Shown here: piece after piece, positions 8,606-17,605 of the stretch
Layout: each line of letters begins with the position of its first letter
Numbering within the stretch: position 1 is the stretch's first letter
Made by a program: the position numbers and the translations under genes
The notes under the pieces: generated by a model
What the model was told of the DNA's origin: nothing
The model's database searches: none
The model's input: only the letters and a program-made list of their open reading frames with translations
NCBI GenBank assembly: GCA_964478075.1
Contig: CAYZGO010000005.1
Span: forward strand, 1 to 64,000
Source: DAOUEX01 sp034430235
GTDB lineage: Bacteria; Chloroflexota; Anaerolineae; UBA2200
Direction of reading: 5' to 3'
DNA: 64,000 bases

Positions 8606-9826
8606 CTACGTCGTATACTCAAAGAAGCCCTTACCGACCTTTTTGCCCAGATGACCTGCGCGCACCTTGGTCTTGAGCAGACGCGCAGGGCGAAAGCGAT
8701 TGCCGTACTGGATCTGAAGCTTCTTGAGCTCAGCCAACACAACATCCAGCCCCAGGACATCAGCCAGTTGCAGTGGCCCCATGCGCTCCTCGCCGTACTT
8801 CATGCCTATGCCAGCAATCGCGGCCATGTCAATCTTGTCCGGTGGAGAGATGGTCTCCGTCACACAGATTACCGCCTCGTTGATCAGAGGCATCATGAGG
8901 CGCTGCCAACTGAACTCAGTGCCTGTCCGCGCCTTGCCATCATCCTGAAGCTGCTTGATCATGGCCTTGACGGGCTCGTCGGTTTGATCCCCATACCCGT
9001 AAAAGCCCGCGCCAGCCTTCTCTCCGAGGCGGCCAGCATCGAACAGCACCTTGAACAATGCAGGGATCTCGACGCCATACTCAGTCGCCAGGTACTCTGC
9101 CGTGTGATAGATAACGTCAATGCCCAGCATATCCATTAGTGTGAACGGCCCCATAGGCCAGCCAAACTTGACCATGGCCCCATCAATTTCTTGGGCCGTG
9201 GCAGCTCCCTCCTGCAATGCCAGCGCAGCCTCATTGAGATAGGGCATCAGCAAGCGGTTGACCAGGAAGCCTGGGCACTCCTGCACCACTACCGGGATCT
9301 TGCGCAGAGACTCGGCGAACATCACAACATCGTCAATCGTCTCCTGCGAGGAATCCAGCCCAGGAATCACCTCGACGAGCTTCATCACGTGCGCAGGGCT
9401 AAAGAAGTGCAGGCCGATCATCTTGTGCGGACGCTTGGTAGCAGCACCCATCTCGGAAATGGACAAAGCCGACGTGTTAGAGGCAAAAATAGTGTGCTCC
9501 GGACAGACCTCGTCCAGCTCAGCAAAGACCTGCTTCTTGATCTTCATCACCTCCGGCACAGCCTCAATGACGATGTCCACGTCGGCGAACTCGTCATACG
9601 AAAGCGTGGGAGTAGCAAGGTCCACTTTCTCTTGCATTTCTCCTGCACTCATCTTGCCCCTATCCACACGCCGCTGATAGATACTGTGCAGAGCATCCAT
9701 ACCCTTGTCCAGCATCTTCTGATCGACGTCCTTGAGCACCACTGGGAGGCCTGAATAGGTGATGACCTGCGCGATCCCTCCACCCATAAAGCCCGCCCCC
9801 ACTACTCCTGCCTTGAAAATGTACAT
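8606..9826 (-). CDS. 3-hydroxyacyl-CoA dehydrogenase
   Basis: A 406-residue NAD-dependent 3-hydroxyacyl-CoA dehydrogenase. The N-terminal Rossmann motif is GVVGAGFMGGGIAQ. The catalytic His lies in MIGLHFFSPAHVMKLVEVI and the conserved Ser/Asn in SNTSALSISEM. It is longer than the ~280-residue Hbd type because it has two C-terminal helical domains, each ending in a glycine/aromatic motif (KAGAGFYGYG and KVGKGFFEYT), like the dehydrogenase part of FadB without the crotonase domain. GGAGG precedes the ATG. It oxidises the product of the neighbouring hydratase to the 3-oxoacyl-CoA for the thiolase. Confidence 0.95.
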   Translation of the reverse strand: MYIFKAGVVGAGFMGGGIAQVITYSGLPVVLKDVDQKMLDKGMDALHSIYQRRVDRGKMSAGEMQEKVDLATPTLSYDEFADVDIVIEAVPEVMKIKKQVFAELDEVCPEHTIFASNTSALSISEMGAATKRPHKMIGLHFFSPAHVMKLVEVIPGLDSSQETIDDVVMFAESLRKIPVVVQECPGFLVNRLLMPYLNEAALALQEGAATAQEIDGAMVKFGWPMGPFTLMDMLGIDVIYHTAEYLATEYGVEIPALFKVLFDAGRLGEKAGAGFYGYGDQTDEPVKAMIKQLQDDGKARTGTEFSWQRLMMPLINEAVICVTETISPPDKIDMAAIAGIGMKYGEERMGPLQLADVLGLDVVLAELKKLQIQYGNRFRPARLLKTKVRAGHLGKKVGKGFFEYTT

Positions 9827-9891
9827 TTACTTTCCTCCCTTCAAGGTGTTCTTCAAGGAGCCAGGCGTACGCAAGAGATGCCTGGCTTCGA

Positions 9892-11091
9892 CTACTTCCT
9901 CTCGACCACAATCGCACCACCCTGTCCGCCACCGACGCACTCAGTAGCCAACCCAAGCGAGAGATCGCGCTTCTGCATTTCATACAGCAGCGTCGCTACG
10001 ATGCGGCAGCCAGTGCACCCCACAGGGTGACCAAGAGCGATGGCACCACCGTTGACGTTCACTTTCTCCCAGTCCCAGCCATCCTTGGCCAATTCCTTCC
10101 CCACTGCTAGGGCCTGGGCAGCAAAGGCCTCGTTGAGTTCAATCAATCCCATATCCTTCAGTTTGAGGCCAGCCTTTTTCAACGCCTTGGGAACAGCGTA
10201 GACCGGCCCGATGCCCATTATGGAAGGATCCACACCCGCGTAGCCGTAACCACGTATGTAGCCCATTGGCTCCAGACCCAATTCTTTCGCCTTGTCCGCC
10301 GTCAGCACCAGGCAGGCTGCTGCGCCATCACAAATCGGGCAGGCGTTGGCCGGCGTCACTGTACCGCCCTTCTTGAACACGGTGGGATACAAAGCTGCCT
10401 TCTGCACTGTGAGCCCAGGATTGATACACTCGTCCTGAATAATGAATTCGGAGGCAACTTCCTGTCCGGCAACCTTCTTCTTCACCTCCACAGGGACAAT
10501 CTCATCCTTGAACTTACCCATGCGCGTAGCCATGAAAGCCTTCTTGTGCGATTGCACGGCGAACTCGTCCTGTTCCTGACGGGATATCTTGTACATCTCG
10601 GCCAGGTTCTCGGCCGTCTTGCCCATGATCTCATTGCAGATGGGATCGGTCAGGCCCTCCCACAAGGTATCAACGAAGGTAGTGTGCCGCAGCTTGAGCC
10701 CCCAACGAGCACCTCGCACCAAATAGGGAGCCTGGGACATGCTTTCCACCCCGCCACACATAAAGATCTCCCCGTCATCTGCCTGAATGGCTTGATAGGC
10801 ATTCGTGATCGCTACCTGACCCGCAGCACAGTTGCGCTGCACAGTATATCCGGGCACTTCTTTAGGGATGCCAGCCATCAGCGCGGCCACTCGACCGAGA
10901 TTGGGAGCATCGCTGCTCTGGCCAATGCAACCAAAGATCACATCATCAATAGTGGCCGGGTCAATCTGTGTGCGTCTCAGCACCTCTTTTATCACCCGGG
11001 CAGCCAAATCGTGTGCAGTAATGTCCTTGAATGCACCACCATAGCGCCCAATAGCAGTTCGCACTATTCCCGCAATAACGACGTCTTTCAT
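9892..11091 (-). CDS. Thiolase (acetyl-CoA C-acyltransferase)
   Basis: A 399-residue thiolase. The nucleophilic Cys is in VQRNCAAGQVAITNAYQ, followed by GGVESMSQAPYL, the LNEAFAAQALAV active-site Asn/Glu motif, GGAIALGHPVGCTGCR with the catalytic His, and the C-terminal catalytic Cys in ECVGGGQGGAI. It cleaves 3-oxoacyl-CoA with CoA in beta-oxidation. GGAGGG lies 6 nt before the ATG. It is the promoter-proximal gene of the minus-strand cluster running down to etfB at 3963, behind a ~250-nt leader and a good promoter at 11345-11373. A biosynthetic acetoacetyl-CoA role is less likely given the neighbours. Confidence 0.95.
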   Translation of the reverse strand: MKDVVIAGIVRTAIGRYGGAFKDITAHDLAARVIKEVLRRTQIDPATIDDVIFGCIGQSSDAPNLGRVAALMAGIPKEVPGYTVQRNCAAGQVAITNAYQAIQADDGEIFMCGGVESMSQAPYLVRGARWGLKLRHTTFVDTLWEGLTDPICNEIMGKTAENLAEMYKISRQEQDEFAVQSHKKAFMATRMGKFKDEIVPVEVKKKVAGQEVASEFIIQDECINPGLTVQKAALYPTVFKKGGTVTPANACPICDGAAACLVLTADKAKELGLEPMGYIRGYGYAGVDPSIMGIGPVYAVPKALKKAGLKLKDMGLIELNEAFAAQALAVGKELAKDGWDWEKVNVNGGAIALGHPVGCTGCRIVATLLYEMQKRDLSLGLATECVGGGQGGAIVVERK

Positions 11092-11143
11092 TGAACCCTC
11101 CTTGGCGTATTTTGCTGGTCTCTGCTAACTAGGAAACACAAAC

Positions 11144-11191
11144 GGCAAGGGCCTTCGCAGCAGGAGCTAAATCCCACTGCTGACTCTTGCC
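11144..11191 (-). promoter_or_regulatory. Nested inverted repeat in the long leader of the thiolase operon
   Basis: The predicted transcript start (about 11338) leaves a ~247-nt untranslated leader. Within it 11144-11191 forms an outer GGCAAG/CTTGCC pairing enclosing a CAGCAG/CTGCTG stem. I recognise no known riboswitch class. The rest of 11192-11344 shows no gene. Confidence 0.4.
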
Positions 11192-11344
11192 TGGTATCGA
11201 GATTTACAGAACAAGGACTCTTTGCAACAGAAGAAGGGAAATGCCAACGGGGTGGATTCTCCTCTGCCCAAAGCATCATCGCTTATCCCCTCGCCATTGA
11301 TTGTCCTCAGCAGGACATTGCGCACTCAGTGAGGAAACGGAGGT

Positions 11345-11373
11345 ATTGTACAACAAACCACTGAAAAAGGCAA
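11345..11373 (-). promoter_or_regulatory. Promoter of the beta-oxidation operon
   Basis: On the minus strand TTGCCT (11368-11373), a 17-bp spacer and TACAAT (11345-11350). It points at the thiolase gene and is divergent from the mutL promoter 47 bp away. Confidence 0.6.
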
Positions 11374-11419
11374 CCTGGTGATATAATTCACAATCTCCGC
11401 GCTCATGAGAACCATTCTT

Positions 11420-11447
11420 TTGACAATCACTTGCTCTATGGTAGAAT
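11420..11447 (+). promoter_or_regulatory. Promoter of mutL
   Basis: TTGACA (11420-11425), a 16-bp spacer and TAGAAT (11442-11447), giving a leader of about 65 nt before the mutL ATG. A short hairpin (CCTGGTTTC / GAAACCGGG, about 11470-11491) lies in the leader. Confidence 0.65.
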
Positions 11448-11518
11448 GCGTGCAGTTCTCTCCAGAGACCTGGTTTCCGAGAGAAACCGGGCTTCTTATG
11501 GTTCCCGGAGTGACTGTT

Positions 11519-13315
11519 ATGCCCATCAGAGTACTTCCACCCCAGGTGGCGAGCAAAATCGCCGCCGGAGAAGTGGTGGAGCGACCGGCTTCCGTGGCGA
11601 AGGAACTTATCGAGAATGCCATTGATGCCGGAGCGACAGACATCAGAATCGAGATAAAGCACGGAGGAAGGCGTCTCATTCGAGCCAGCGACAATGGTTG
11701 CGGCATTCCAGCAGAGGAGGCGAAACTGGCCTTTGCTCGCCATGCCACGAGCAAAATCCGCAGCGAGGATGACCTGTCGCACATCACCACTTTGGGTTTC
11801 CGTGGTGAGGCCTTGACCAGCATAGCCGCCGTGTCCCAGGTAACAATGCTCACGCGTGTGGAAGATGAGGCGACAGGCACCTTGCTGAGAGTAGAGGGTG
11901 GAGAGCTCATACGGAGCGAAAAGCACGGCGGAAAACCAGGGACAGTCGTGACTGTTGAGAACCTTTTCTACAATACTCCTGCCCGGCTCAAATTCCTGCG
12001 CTCAGAAGCTACCGAGAGTAATCACATCGTTAGCCTCGTCAGCGCGTATGCCTTGGCGTATCCAGAACTGCGCTTCAGCCTGATTGATAATGGAAGACTG
12101 GCCCTACAGACTTCTGGCAACGGCAAGCTGTACGACGTGCTCATCAAAGTGTTCGGGCTCAACGCGGCACAGCAAATGCTTGAGGTTCAGCCAAGCGAGC
12201 GACTGCAAGCAACTGATTCCACGGACGCGGAGGGCGAGGCCGCGCAGCGCATTCCCAGGATTCGTGTACGCGGATACATAGGCTTCCCCAGCCTGCATCG
12301 TGCTACACGCAAGTATCAGATCTTTTTCGTCAACCGCCGCTGGATCCAGGATCGCTCCCTTGGCTACGCCGTCAAAGAAGCATACCGCACTCTCATCCGC
12401 ACAGGCCGTCACCCTGTGACAGTGTTGAGCATCACTATGGACCCCACAGACGTAGACATTAACGTACATCCCACAAAGCGCGAAGTGCGTTTTCGGGACC
12501 CACGAGGAGTGTTTGCCGCAGTCCAGCGAGCGGTGCGGCACACAATCATTGGACAGGCCCCCGTGGCTGCAATGACGAGCCGGCCCGCCGCAGTCTTGCC
12601 GGATGAATGGGAAAGACGCGGACAACTGGCCCCCGGGCATCGTGGCTGGGAAGCGGGCCTCAACCGTGCGCAAATGGCGCTGGAGATACAACGCCCTGCG
12701 GATGTGGAGGCGCCTGCTGTCAGCGGCATACCCATGCGAGAGCAGTTGCCGATGCTGCGCGTGCTTGGGCAGGTCAGGCAGACCTATATCATCGCTGAGG
12801 GTCCGGATGGCCTGTATCTGATTGACCAGCACGCTGCGCACGAGAGAATCCTCCTTGAACAACTGCAGGCAGAGCAAGCCGCAATGACCATGCCCTCACA
12901 AACTCTGCTCGAGCCACTTCCCATTGAACTCCCGCCTCAGCAACGTGGCCTGCTAGACGGATTGTTGGAACACCTCGCTGCATTTGGCTTTGATATTGCA
13001 CCTTTTGGGGGCGACACCTATCTAGTTCGAGCCATCCCGGCCGCCCTAAACCCAGAGCGGGTGACAGCAGTCATCGCTGAGCTGCTCGACATCGCCAGCG
13101 AGGGCATAGATGCACCCACGTCTGCAGAGCACACACTGGCCGTTATAGCCTGTCACAGCGCCATACGCGCCGGCCAGACCCTTACACTCGATGAGGCACG
13201 CGAGCTCATCCGCCAACTGGAAGACACAGCCCTTCCCTACACGTGCCCTCATGGCCGACCGACTATGATCCATTTGAGTTCTGCGCAACTGGAACGAAGC
13301 TTCGGCCGTAGATGA
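11519..13315 (+). CDS. mutL: DNA mismatch repair protein MutL
   Basis: A 598-residue MutL, the ATP-dependent coordinator of mismatch repair. The N-terminal GHKL ATPase shows ELIENAIDAGA, DNGCGIPAEEAKLAFARHAT and TLGFRGEALTSIAAVS. The C-terminal dimerisation domain has DQHAAHERILLE, which fits the DQHA(X)2E(X)4E metal-binding motif of endonuclease-type MutL, together with ACHSAIRAG and CPHGRPTM. So it is predicted to nick DNA itself, as in bacteria lacking MutH. The start is the ATG at 11519 behind GGAGTGA; the frame is open further upstream but that stretch covers the promoter. No mutS lies in the window. Confidence 0.97.
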   Translation: MPIRVLPPQVASKIAAGEVVERPASVAKELIENAIDAGATDIRIEIKHGGRRLIRASDNGCGIPAEEAKLAFARHATSKIRSEDDLSHITTLGFRGEALTSIAAVSQVTMLTRVEDEATGTLLRVEGGELIRSEKHGGKPGTVVTVENLFYNTPARLKFLRSEATESNHIVSLVSAYALAYPELRFSLIDNGRLALQTSGNGKLYDVLIKVFGLNAAQQMLEVQPSERLQATDSTDAEGEAAQRIPRIRVRGYIGFPSLHRATRKYQIFFVNRRWIQDRSLGYAVKEAYRTLIRTGRHPVTVLSITMDPTDVDINVHPTKREVRFRDPRGVFAAVQRAVRHTIIGQAPVAAMTSRPAAVLPDEWERRGQLAPGHRGWEAGLNRAQMALEIQRPADVEAPAVSGIPMREQLPMLRVLGQVRQTYIIAEGPDGLYLIDQHAAHERILLEQLQAEQAAMTMPSQTLLEPLPIELPPQQRGLLDGLLEHLAAFGFDIAPFGGDTYLVRAIPAALNPERVTAVIAELLDIASEGIDAPTSAEHTLAVIACHSAIRAGQTLTLDEARELIRQLEDTALPYTCPHGRPTMIHLSSAQLERSFGRR

Positions 13316-13389
13316 GGTCTGTGCTCCATTGTGAACCCTGGGGTTGGGTTGCAGCGTAGTAGTAGTGAAACCTGAGCCCAGTTACACCG

Positions 13390-13395
13390 TATAAT
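13390..13395 (+). promoter_or_regulatory. -10 element before the PspC-domain gene
   Basis: A perfect TATAAT 12 bp before the first ATG of the PspC gene; no convincing -35. A transcript starting here would have only about 5-11 untranslated nt, depending on which of two ATGs is used. Confidence 0.45.
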
Positions 13396-13406
13396 ACAAA
13401 GGGGAT

Positions 13407-13883
13407 ATGCATATGACCAACAGCTTCTATCGCGACAAGAGCAAGGGCGTGATCGGCGGCGTATGCGCTGGACTGGCTGACTACTTTGGCGTCAGCCCTG
13501 TGTTGCTGCGCTTCATATTCGTCCTGTGGGCTCTGACGAGTGGGACGGGCGTAACGGCCTACATCATCCTGTGGATCGTTCTGCCAGAGAAGGGAATCGT
13601 CAGTCGTTCGAGCCAAGAAGCGTTCCGACACAACGTCAAGGAGATCCGAGCTGAGGTGAGGGAGTTCGGCCGAGACGTCCAAGCTGTTTTCGGGGGCGCG
13701 GATGAAACACGGCCTGTCCAGACCAACCGCATCATCCTGCTCGGTGGCCTTCTCGTCCTGATAGGCCTGGTGTTTCTGGCGGATAACCTTCATCTGCTTG
13801 GCTGGTTCCGACTGGAGCAATTGTGGCCAGTCGTTCTTATCCTGATGGGCATAGTCCTGCTGAATCGCGCGCTGCGGAGCTGA
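13407..13883 (+). CDS. PspC domain-containing membrane protein
   Basis: A 158-residue protein. It starts with a PspC domain (KGVIGGVCAGLADYFGVS, then the helix LLRFIFVLWALTSGTGVTAY and IILWIVLPEK), a linker rich in charged residues (about 70-110) and two C-terminal hydrophobic segments resembling the LiaF transmembrane domain (LWPVVLILMGIVLL). PspC proteins sense or respond to envelope stress at the inner membrane. The start is the ATG at 13407 or the one at 13413, behind AAGGGG. It overlaps no gene and ends 14 bp before the LiaF-like gene, with which it forms an operon closed by a strong terminator. Confidence 0.88.
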   Translation: MHMTNSFYRDKSKGVIGGVCAGLADYFGVSPVLLRFIFVLWALTSGTGVTAYIILWIVLPEKGIVSRSSQEAFRHNVKEIRAEVREFGRDVQAVFGGADETRPVQTNRIILLGGLLVLIGLVFLADNLHLLGWFRLEQLWPVVLILMGIVLLNRALRS

Positions 13884-13897
13884 GAAAGGGGGAAAAC

Positions 13898-14824
13898 ATG
13901 CAAGAAAGAAGATACCGTCCTGGTTTGATCGGTCCACTCATCCTTATCACCGTTGGCGTTTTGCTGCTGCTCAACCAGATGGGCAGACTTCCGTGGTCTG
14001 TTTGGGGAACTCTATGGCGCTTTTGGCCAGTTGCCTTGATTCTGATCGGTCTAGAGATCATCGTGAAGGGGAGTCGTTCCCCCGTGGTATACATCATTGG
14101 CCTGCTGATTGCCATTCTAGTGCTGGGTGGTGTCATTGGCTACGCCATCTATCAGGGTGGACAGCCCGCCGGCCCACGGAGGGTAACGGGCAGCGACACT
14201 GTGCTCGAATCCAGGCAAGATGCGGATCATGGCGACATCACGATCAAGTTTGGCGTTGGAAAGCTGGAAATTGGAGCACTGTCTGACTCTCCGAACTTTG
14301 TGGAAGGCAAGATAGAATATGGCCAGTTCGCGTTCAAAGCTGAGGAGGACTTTGGCGTCAGCAACGGGCGTGCCGTGTTCTCGCTGAAAGCTCAAAGCGT
14401 CTCCATCCCCTTCTGGGTGCCCAGTGGTGACGTCAGCGACTACTGGAACATTAGATTCACGCCGCGTATCCCTCTCGAAATGCACGTTGACACCGGTGTC
14501 GGCAAAGTGGCGATGGATCTCAGCGACCTCAAGGTCACAAAACTCGACCTCGAAACGGGTGTGGGTGAGACCATTATCACCTTCCCTGCTGCAGCAGGGC
14601 TGACCAGTGCTTCCATTGATACTGGCATCGGCGGCGTCACGGTGCGCATACCTGATGGAGTGGGCGCCAGGGTACACGTCTCACAGGGCATAGGCTCGGT
14701 GCGCGTAGACAGCAAGCGCTTCACGCGCTCCGGTGACGACTATACAAGCACAGACTATCACACGGCTGAGAACAGGCTCGACCTGGAGATTGACGGCGGC
14801 ATAGGCAGTATCACCATCCAATAG
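13898..14824 (+). CDS. LiaF-like envelope-stress membrane protein
   Basis: A 308-residue protein with three to four N-terminal transmembrane segments in the LiaF/DUF5668 pattern (LIGPLILITVGVLLLLNQMG and FWPVALILIGLEIIV). A C-terminal soluble domain (about 110-308) is full of repeated glycine-centred beta strands (IKFGVGKLEIG, VDTGVGKVAMD, LETGVGETIIT, IDTGIGGVTVR, IDGGIGSITIQ), a DUF4097/toast-rack type beta repeat. It starts at the ATG at 13898 behind AAAGGGGGA. The family acts with PspC-like proteins and LiaRS in cell-envelope antibiotic responses; no two-component pair is present here. Function beyond envelope stress is inferred. Confidence 0.85.
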   Translation: MQERRYRPGLIGPLILITVGVLLLLNQMGRLPWSVWGTLWRFWPVALILIGLEIIVKGSRSPVVYIIGLLIAILVLGGVIGYAIYQGGQPAGPRRVTGSDTVLESRQDADHGDITIKFGVGKLEIGALSDSPNFVEGKIEYGQFAFKAEEDFGVSNGRAVFSLKAQSVSIPFWVPSGDVSDYWNIRFTPRIPLEMHVDTGVGKVAMDLSDLKVTKLDLETGVGETIITFPAAAGLTSASIDTGIGGVTVRIPDGVGARVHVSQGIGSVRVDSKRFTRSGDDYTSTDYHTAENRLDLEIDGGIGSITIQ

Positions 14825-14883
14825 GAATAGGAGGTGGAAAGCACCACAGCCTTCGTCCTCCTGTCAAACGTATCCCTGATGAA

Positions 14884-14912
14884 AAAGGGCTGGGGTCTTC
14901 CCCCAGCCCTTT
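14884..14912. terminator. Bidirectional rho-independent terminator
   Basis: A perfect 12-bp stem (14884-14895 with 14901-14912) and 5-nt loop, flanked by an A-run on the left and T-rich sequence on the right. It separates two convergent genes. Confidence 0.85.
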
Positions 14913-14933
14913 CCTGTTCACGAGCCAAGCCCT

Positions 14934-16259
14934 CTAGACTTCGTTCTCGGCCTCTGTAAGTGCCTGCTCAAAAATGTCCAGCCCCTGATCCGTCACATCC
15001 GCCGTGACGTTCAGTGCTGGCATGAAGCGCGCTGTGCTCATACCGCAACCCAGGATGAGCAACCTCTTCTCAAAGCATTTCTGTACAACAGCATCGCGCA
15101 GGTCAGCGGCAGGCTCCTTGGTTTCCTTATCCTTGACCAGCTCCATACCGATCATGAGACCCAGCCCACGCACGTCTCCCATCGAGGCATGGGCGGCCTG
15201 CATACGCGTGAGCCGCTCCATAATCCTCTCTCCCATTCGCGCCGCGTTCTGCATGTAGCCTCCCTCGACGAGACGGATAGTCGCCAGCGCAGCAGCACAG
15301 CATATGGGATTGCCGCCAAAGGTATTGCCATGCGCACCAGGCGGCCAAGTCATCAGATGCTTCTTGGCCACCATGGCTCCCAGCGGCATCCCAGAGGCAA
15401 TGCCCTTGGCAATGCAGGTGATGTCCGGCACCACGCCCCAATGCTCGATGGCGAACATCTTGCCCGTGCGTCCCATGCCAGCCTGTATTTCGTCGTCAAC
15501 GAGCAGGATGCCATGCCTGTCAGCGAGTTCGCGCAGTCTTGTATGATACAAGGGAGGTGGAATTATGTAACCTCCCTCACCTTGAATGGGTTCGACAAAG
15601 ATAGCGGCAACCTCTTCGGCAGGAATAAAGCGCTCAAAGATCGTGTCCTCGATATACTTGACGCAATGAACATCACAGGCAGGATACTCCAGGTTGTAGG
15701 CACAGCGATAGCAGTAGCCATAGGGCACGTGTGTGATCCCCGGGACCAGTGGTGCAAAGCCCTCACGCTGCACGTACTTCGATGCCGTCAGTGACAGTGC
15801 ACCCATGCTGCGGCCATGAAATGCACCGATAAAAGCTATCATTCGTGTGCGGCCTGTAGAATAGCGCGCTAACTTGAACGCCGCCTCCACCGCCTCCGCG
15901 CCCGAGTTGGTGAAGAACAACTGTTTGGGCTCATCTCCAGGCACCAGGGCATTGAGCTTCTCCGCCAGTTCGATCTGCACCGGGTAGTAAAAGTCGGTAC
16001 CGGACATGTGAATGAACTTGTCGGCCTGGTCCTTAATGGCCTGTACTACTTCAGGATGGCTGTGACCAGTTGCAGTGACGGCGATACCTGCCGTGAAGTC
16101 AATAAACTGCACGCCGTCCACGTCCCACACTACAGCACCCTTGCCGTGATCCATGACAAAGGGATACGAGCGCGTATACGACGGTGAGATAGCCTCCGCA
16201 TCCCTTTTCACGTACTGCCTGGCCTGAGGCCCAGCAGATGATTGCTTCAGTGCCACCAT
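14934..16259 (-). CDS. Class III aminotransferase (acetylornithine/4-aminobutyrate family)
   Basis: A 441-residue fold-type I class III aminotransferase. PLP-binding features are TNSGAEAVEAAFKLAR, AFHGRSMGALSLTASKY, LVDDEIQAGMGRTGKMF and the Schiff-base lysine in CIAKGIASGMPLGAM. A cysteine-rich insert YGYCYRCAYNLEYPACDVHC (about residues 172-191) is typical of the archaeal/Chloroflexi 'acetylornithine aminotransferase family' proteins, some of which are broad amino-acid racemases or GABA/leucine transaminases. So the name should stay general. AAGGAGG precedes the ATG. It stands alone between a terminator and its own putative promoter. No arginine-biosynthesis genes are nearby, which argues against ArgD. 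Confidence 0.88.
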   Translation of the reverse strand: MVALKQSSAGPQARQYVKRDAEAISPSYTRSYPFVMDHGKGAVVWDVDGVQFIDFTAGIAVTATGHSHPEVVQAIKDQADKFIHMSGTDFYYPVQIELAEKLNALVPGDEPKQLFFTNSGAEAVEAAFKLARYSTGRTRMIAFIGAFHGRSMGALSLTASKYVQREGFAPLVPGITHVPYGYCYRCAYNLEYPACDVHCVKYIEDTIFERFIPAEEVAAIFVEPIQGEGGYIIPPPLYHTRLRELADRHGILLVDDEIQAGMGRTGKMFAIEHWGVVPDITCIAKGIASGMPLGAMVAKKHLMTWPPGAHGNTFGGNPICCAAALATIRLVEGGYMQNAARMGERIMERLTRMQAAHASMGDVRGLGLMIGMELVKDKETKEPAADLRDAVVQKCFEKRLLILGCGMSTARFMPALNVTADVTDQGLDIFEQALTEAENEV

Positions 16260-16422
16260 TGGTGATATCCTCCTTGATGTTGTTGTTCTGTTCTTGTTGT
16301 GTCACACAGCGACGGTACCCTACCGTGGCCGAGAGCCACACGGCCAACAGCGGGGCTGTCCTTGGTACTACGACCTGCAAACATTCTCAGTGCATCGCCA
16401 AGTGAGCAATGGAAGTACAGCC

Positions 16423-16452
16423 ATTATAGCGTGAAGACCTGTACAATGCAAA
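16423..16452 (-). promoter_or_regulatory. Putative promoter of the class III aminotransferase gene
   Basis: On the minus strand TTTGCA (16447-16452), an 18-bp spacer and a perfect TATAAT (16423-16428). The leader to the ATG would be about 155 nt. The -35 and spacing are imperfect. Confidence 0.4.
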
Positions 16453-16483
16453 CATTGTAGGTGCCGAGGCACTACTCCTGACA

Positions 16484-17248
16484 TCAGGGCAGGCGGGAGA
16501 GTGCCTCCAGCGTAATGTTGAGCATAGTGTGCACGCCCCGTGAGACAACTTCCCTATGTGGGTTATATGCAAATGGATCAATAACCCTTCCAGTCTTCAT
16601 AGCCTCTAAATCCCGCGCTACGTTTCCGTCAGAAACGAAGATGCCTCCGGCGCGGACGCCATGCAGGCTGGCTATGACCAGAAGAGTTGCCAGCTCCATC
16701 TCCACACAGACTACTCCGGCAGCCATCCACAGCTCATGCTGGAGTGGCAGGAGACCGGGGTAGAAAGCAGCTTGTGTCAGGGCCAAGCCCACGTGCAGTT
16801 TGGTATAACCCTGCACGGCGGCAGCGTCTTCTAATGCGCATATCACGCGGTGGTCTGCCACGGCGGGATAGCTCAATGGAACCAACTGCGGCGTTGTCCC
16901 ATCCTCACGAACGGCGCCAGTCGCGACGATCAATTCGCCGTCTTCGATGTCCTCTACCATTGCCCCGCAGGTCCCGGCCCTGATCACAGTCTGCACGCCT
17001 CCGTGGAACAGCTCCTCAAAACACATACTAGCTCCTGAGGAACCGACCCCGTGCGAGGAAATCGTGATCCGTTTACCAGCGTATTGGCCGGTAAACGTCC
17101 TGTACTCCCTAAAGTTGCCAACTTCTTCGGCATCGTCGAGCAGCTGGGCAGCCTCAACTGCCCTCTGCGGGTCGCCAACAACCAGGGCGTGAGACGCCAG
17201 GTCGCGCGGACGGGCTCGCAAGATAGGCAATCGTTTGTCGGAATCCAT
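16484..17248 (-). CDS. Nucleoside phosphorylase (uridine/purine phosphorylase family)
   Basis: A 254-residue PNP/UDP-family phosphorylase that splits a nucleoside with phosphate into base and (deoxy)ribose 1-phosphate. The N-terminal VVGDPQRA loop, the phosphate/ribose-binding GVGSSGASMCFEELF and RAGTCGAM segments, and the VCVEMELATLLVIA motif (Glu-Met-Glu ribose binding) are present. The catalytic acid is in FVSDGNVARD. The ATG at 17248 is preceded by GGAGGT with 5-nt spacing, which rules out a start five codons upstream. Whether the base is uridine, adenosine or inosine cannot be decided by eye. It is transcribed divergently from hutH. Confidence 0.9.
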   Translation of the reverse strand: MDSDKRLPILRARPRDLASHALVVGDPQRAVEAAQLLDDAEEVGNFREYRTFTGQYAGKRITISSHGVGSSGASMCFEELFHGGVQTVIRAGTCGAMVEDIEDGELIVATGAVREDGTTPQLVPLSYPAVADHRVICALEDAAAVQGYTKLHVGLALTQAAFYPGLLPLQHELWMAAGVVCVEMELATLLVIASLHGVRAGGIFVSDGNVARDLEAMKTGRVIDPFAYNPHREVVSRGVHTMLNITLEALSRLP

Positions 17249-17418
17249 GGCCCACCTCCACAAGCTTCTTGAACGTGCTCTAGGCTGTAGACACTCTGTG
17301 AATGACGTACTACATGAGGTCTTCGCTGTCAGCGCACCTTTCTGCTACTATTACACCACGTTCTGTGGATTCAGTCAAGTCTCCGAATTCGATGCATCGG
17401 GGCGCACCCCATCTCCAT

Positions 17419-17447
17419 TTGACAATGAAGGTGTTCTGTGAGAGAAT
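17419..17447 (+). promoter_or_regulatory. Putative promoter upstream of hutH
   Basis: TTGACA (17419-17424), a 17-bp spacer and GAGAAT (17442-17447), about 160 bp before the hutH ATG. The -10 is weak. The remaining 17264-17605 gap holds no recognisable gene. Confidence 0.35.
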
Positions 17448-17605
17448 AACCTTGCATCTGGCAGGCAGTGGACATCAGACCAACTTGATGACTTTACTGG
17501 GGGATACGGGTGACCTCTGCCCGAGCTGTCATATCGAGGCACTCCACGACGCATCTACGCGATGCGTGATCCCCGCACCTCAAATCCCAATGACGAGGAG
17601 GGCAC

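Noticed and set aside
11381..11388. A second -10 (TATAAT) upstream of mutL
   Set aside because: No -35 at a usable distance; the TTGACA-TAGAAT pair 35 bp downstream is much better.
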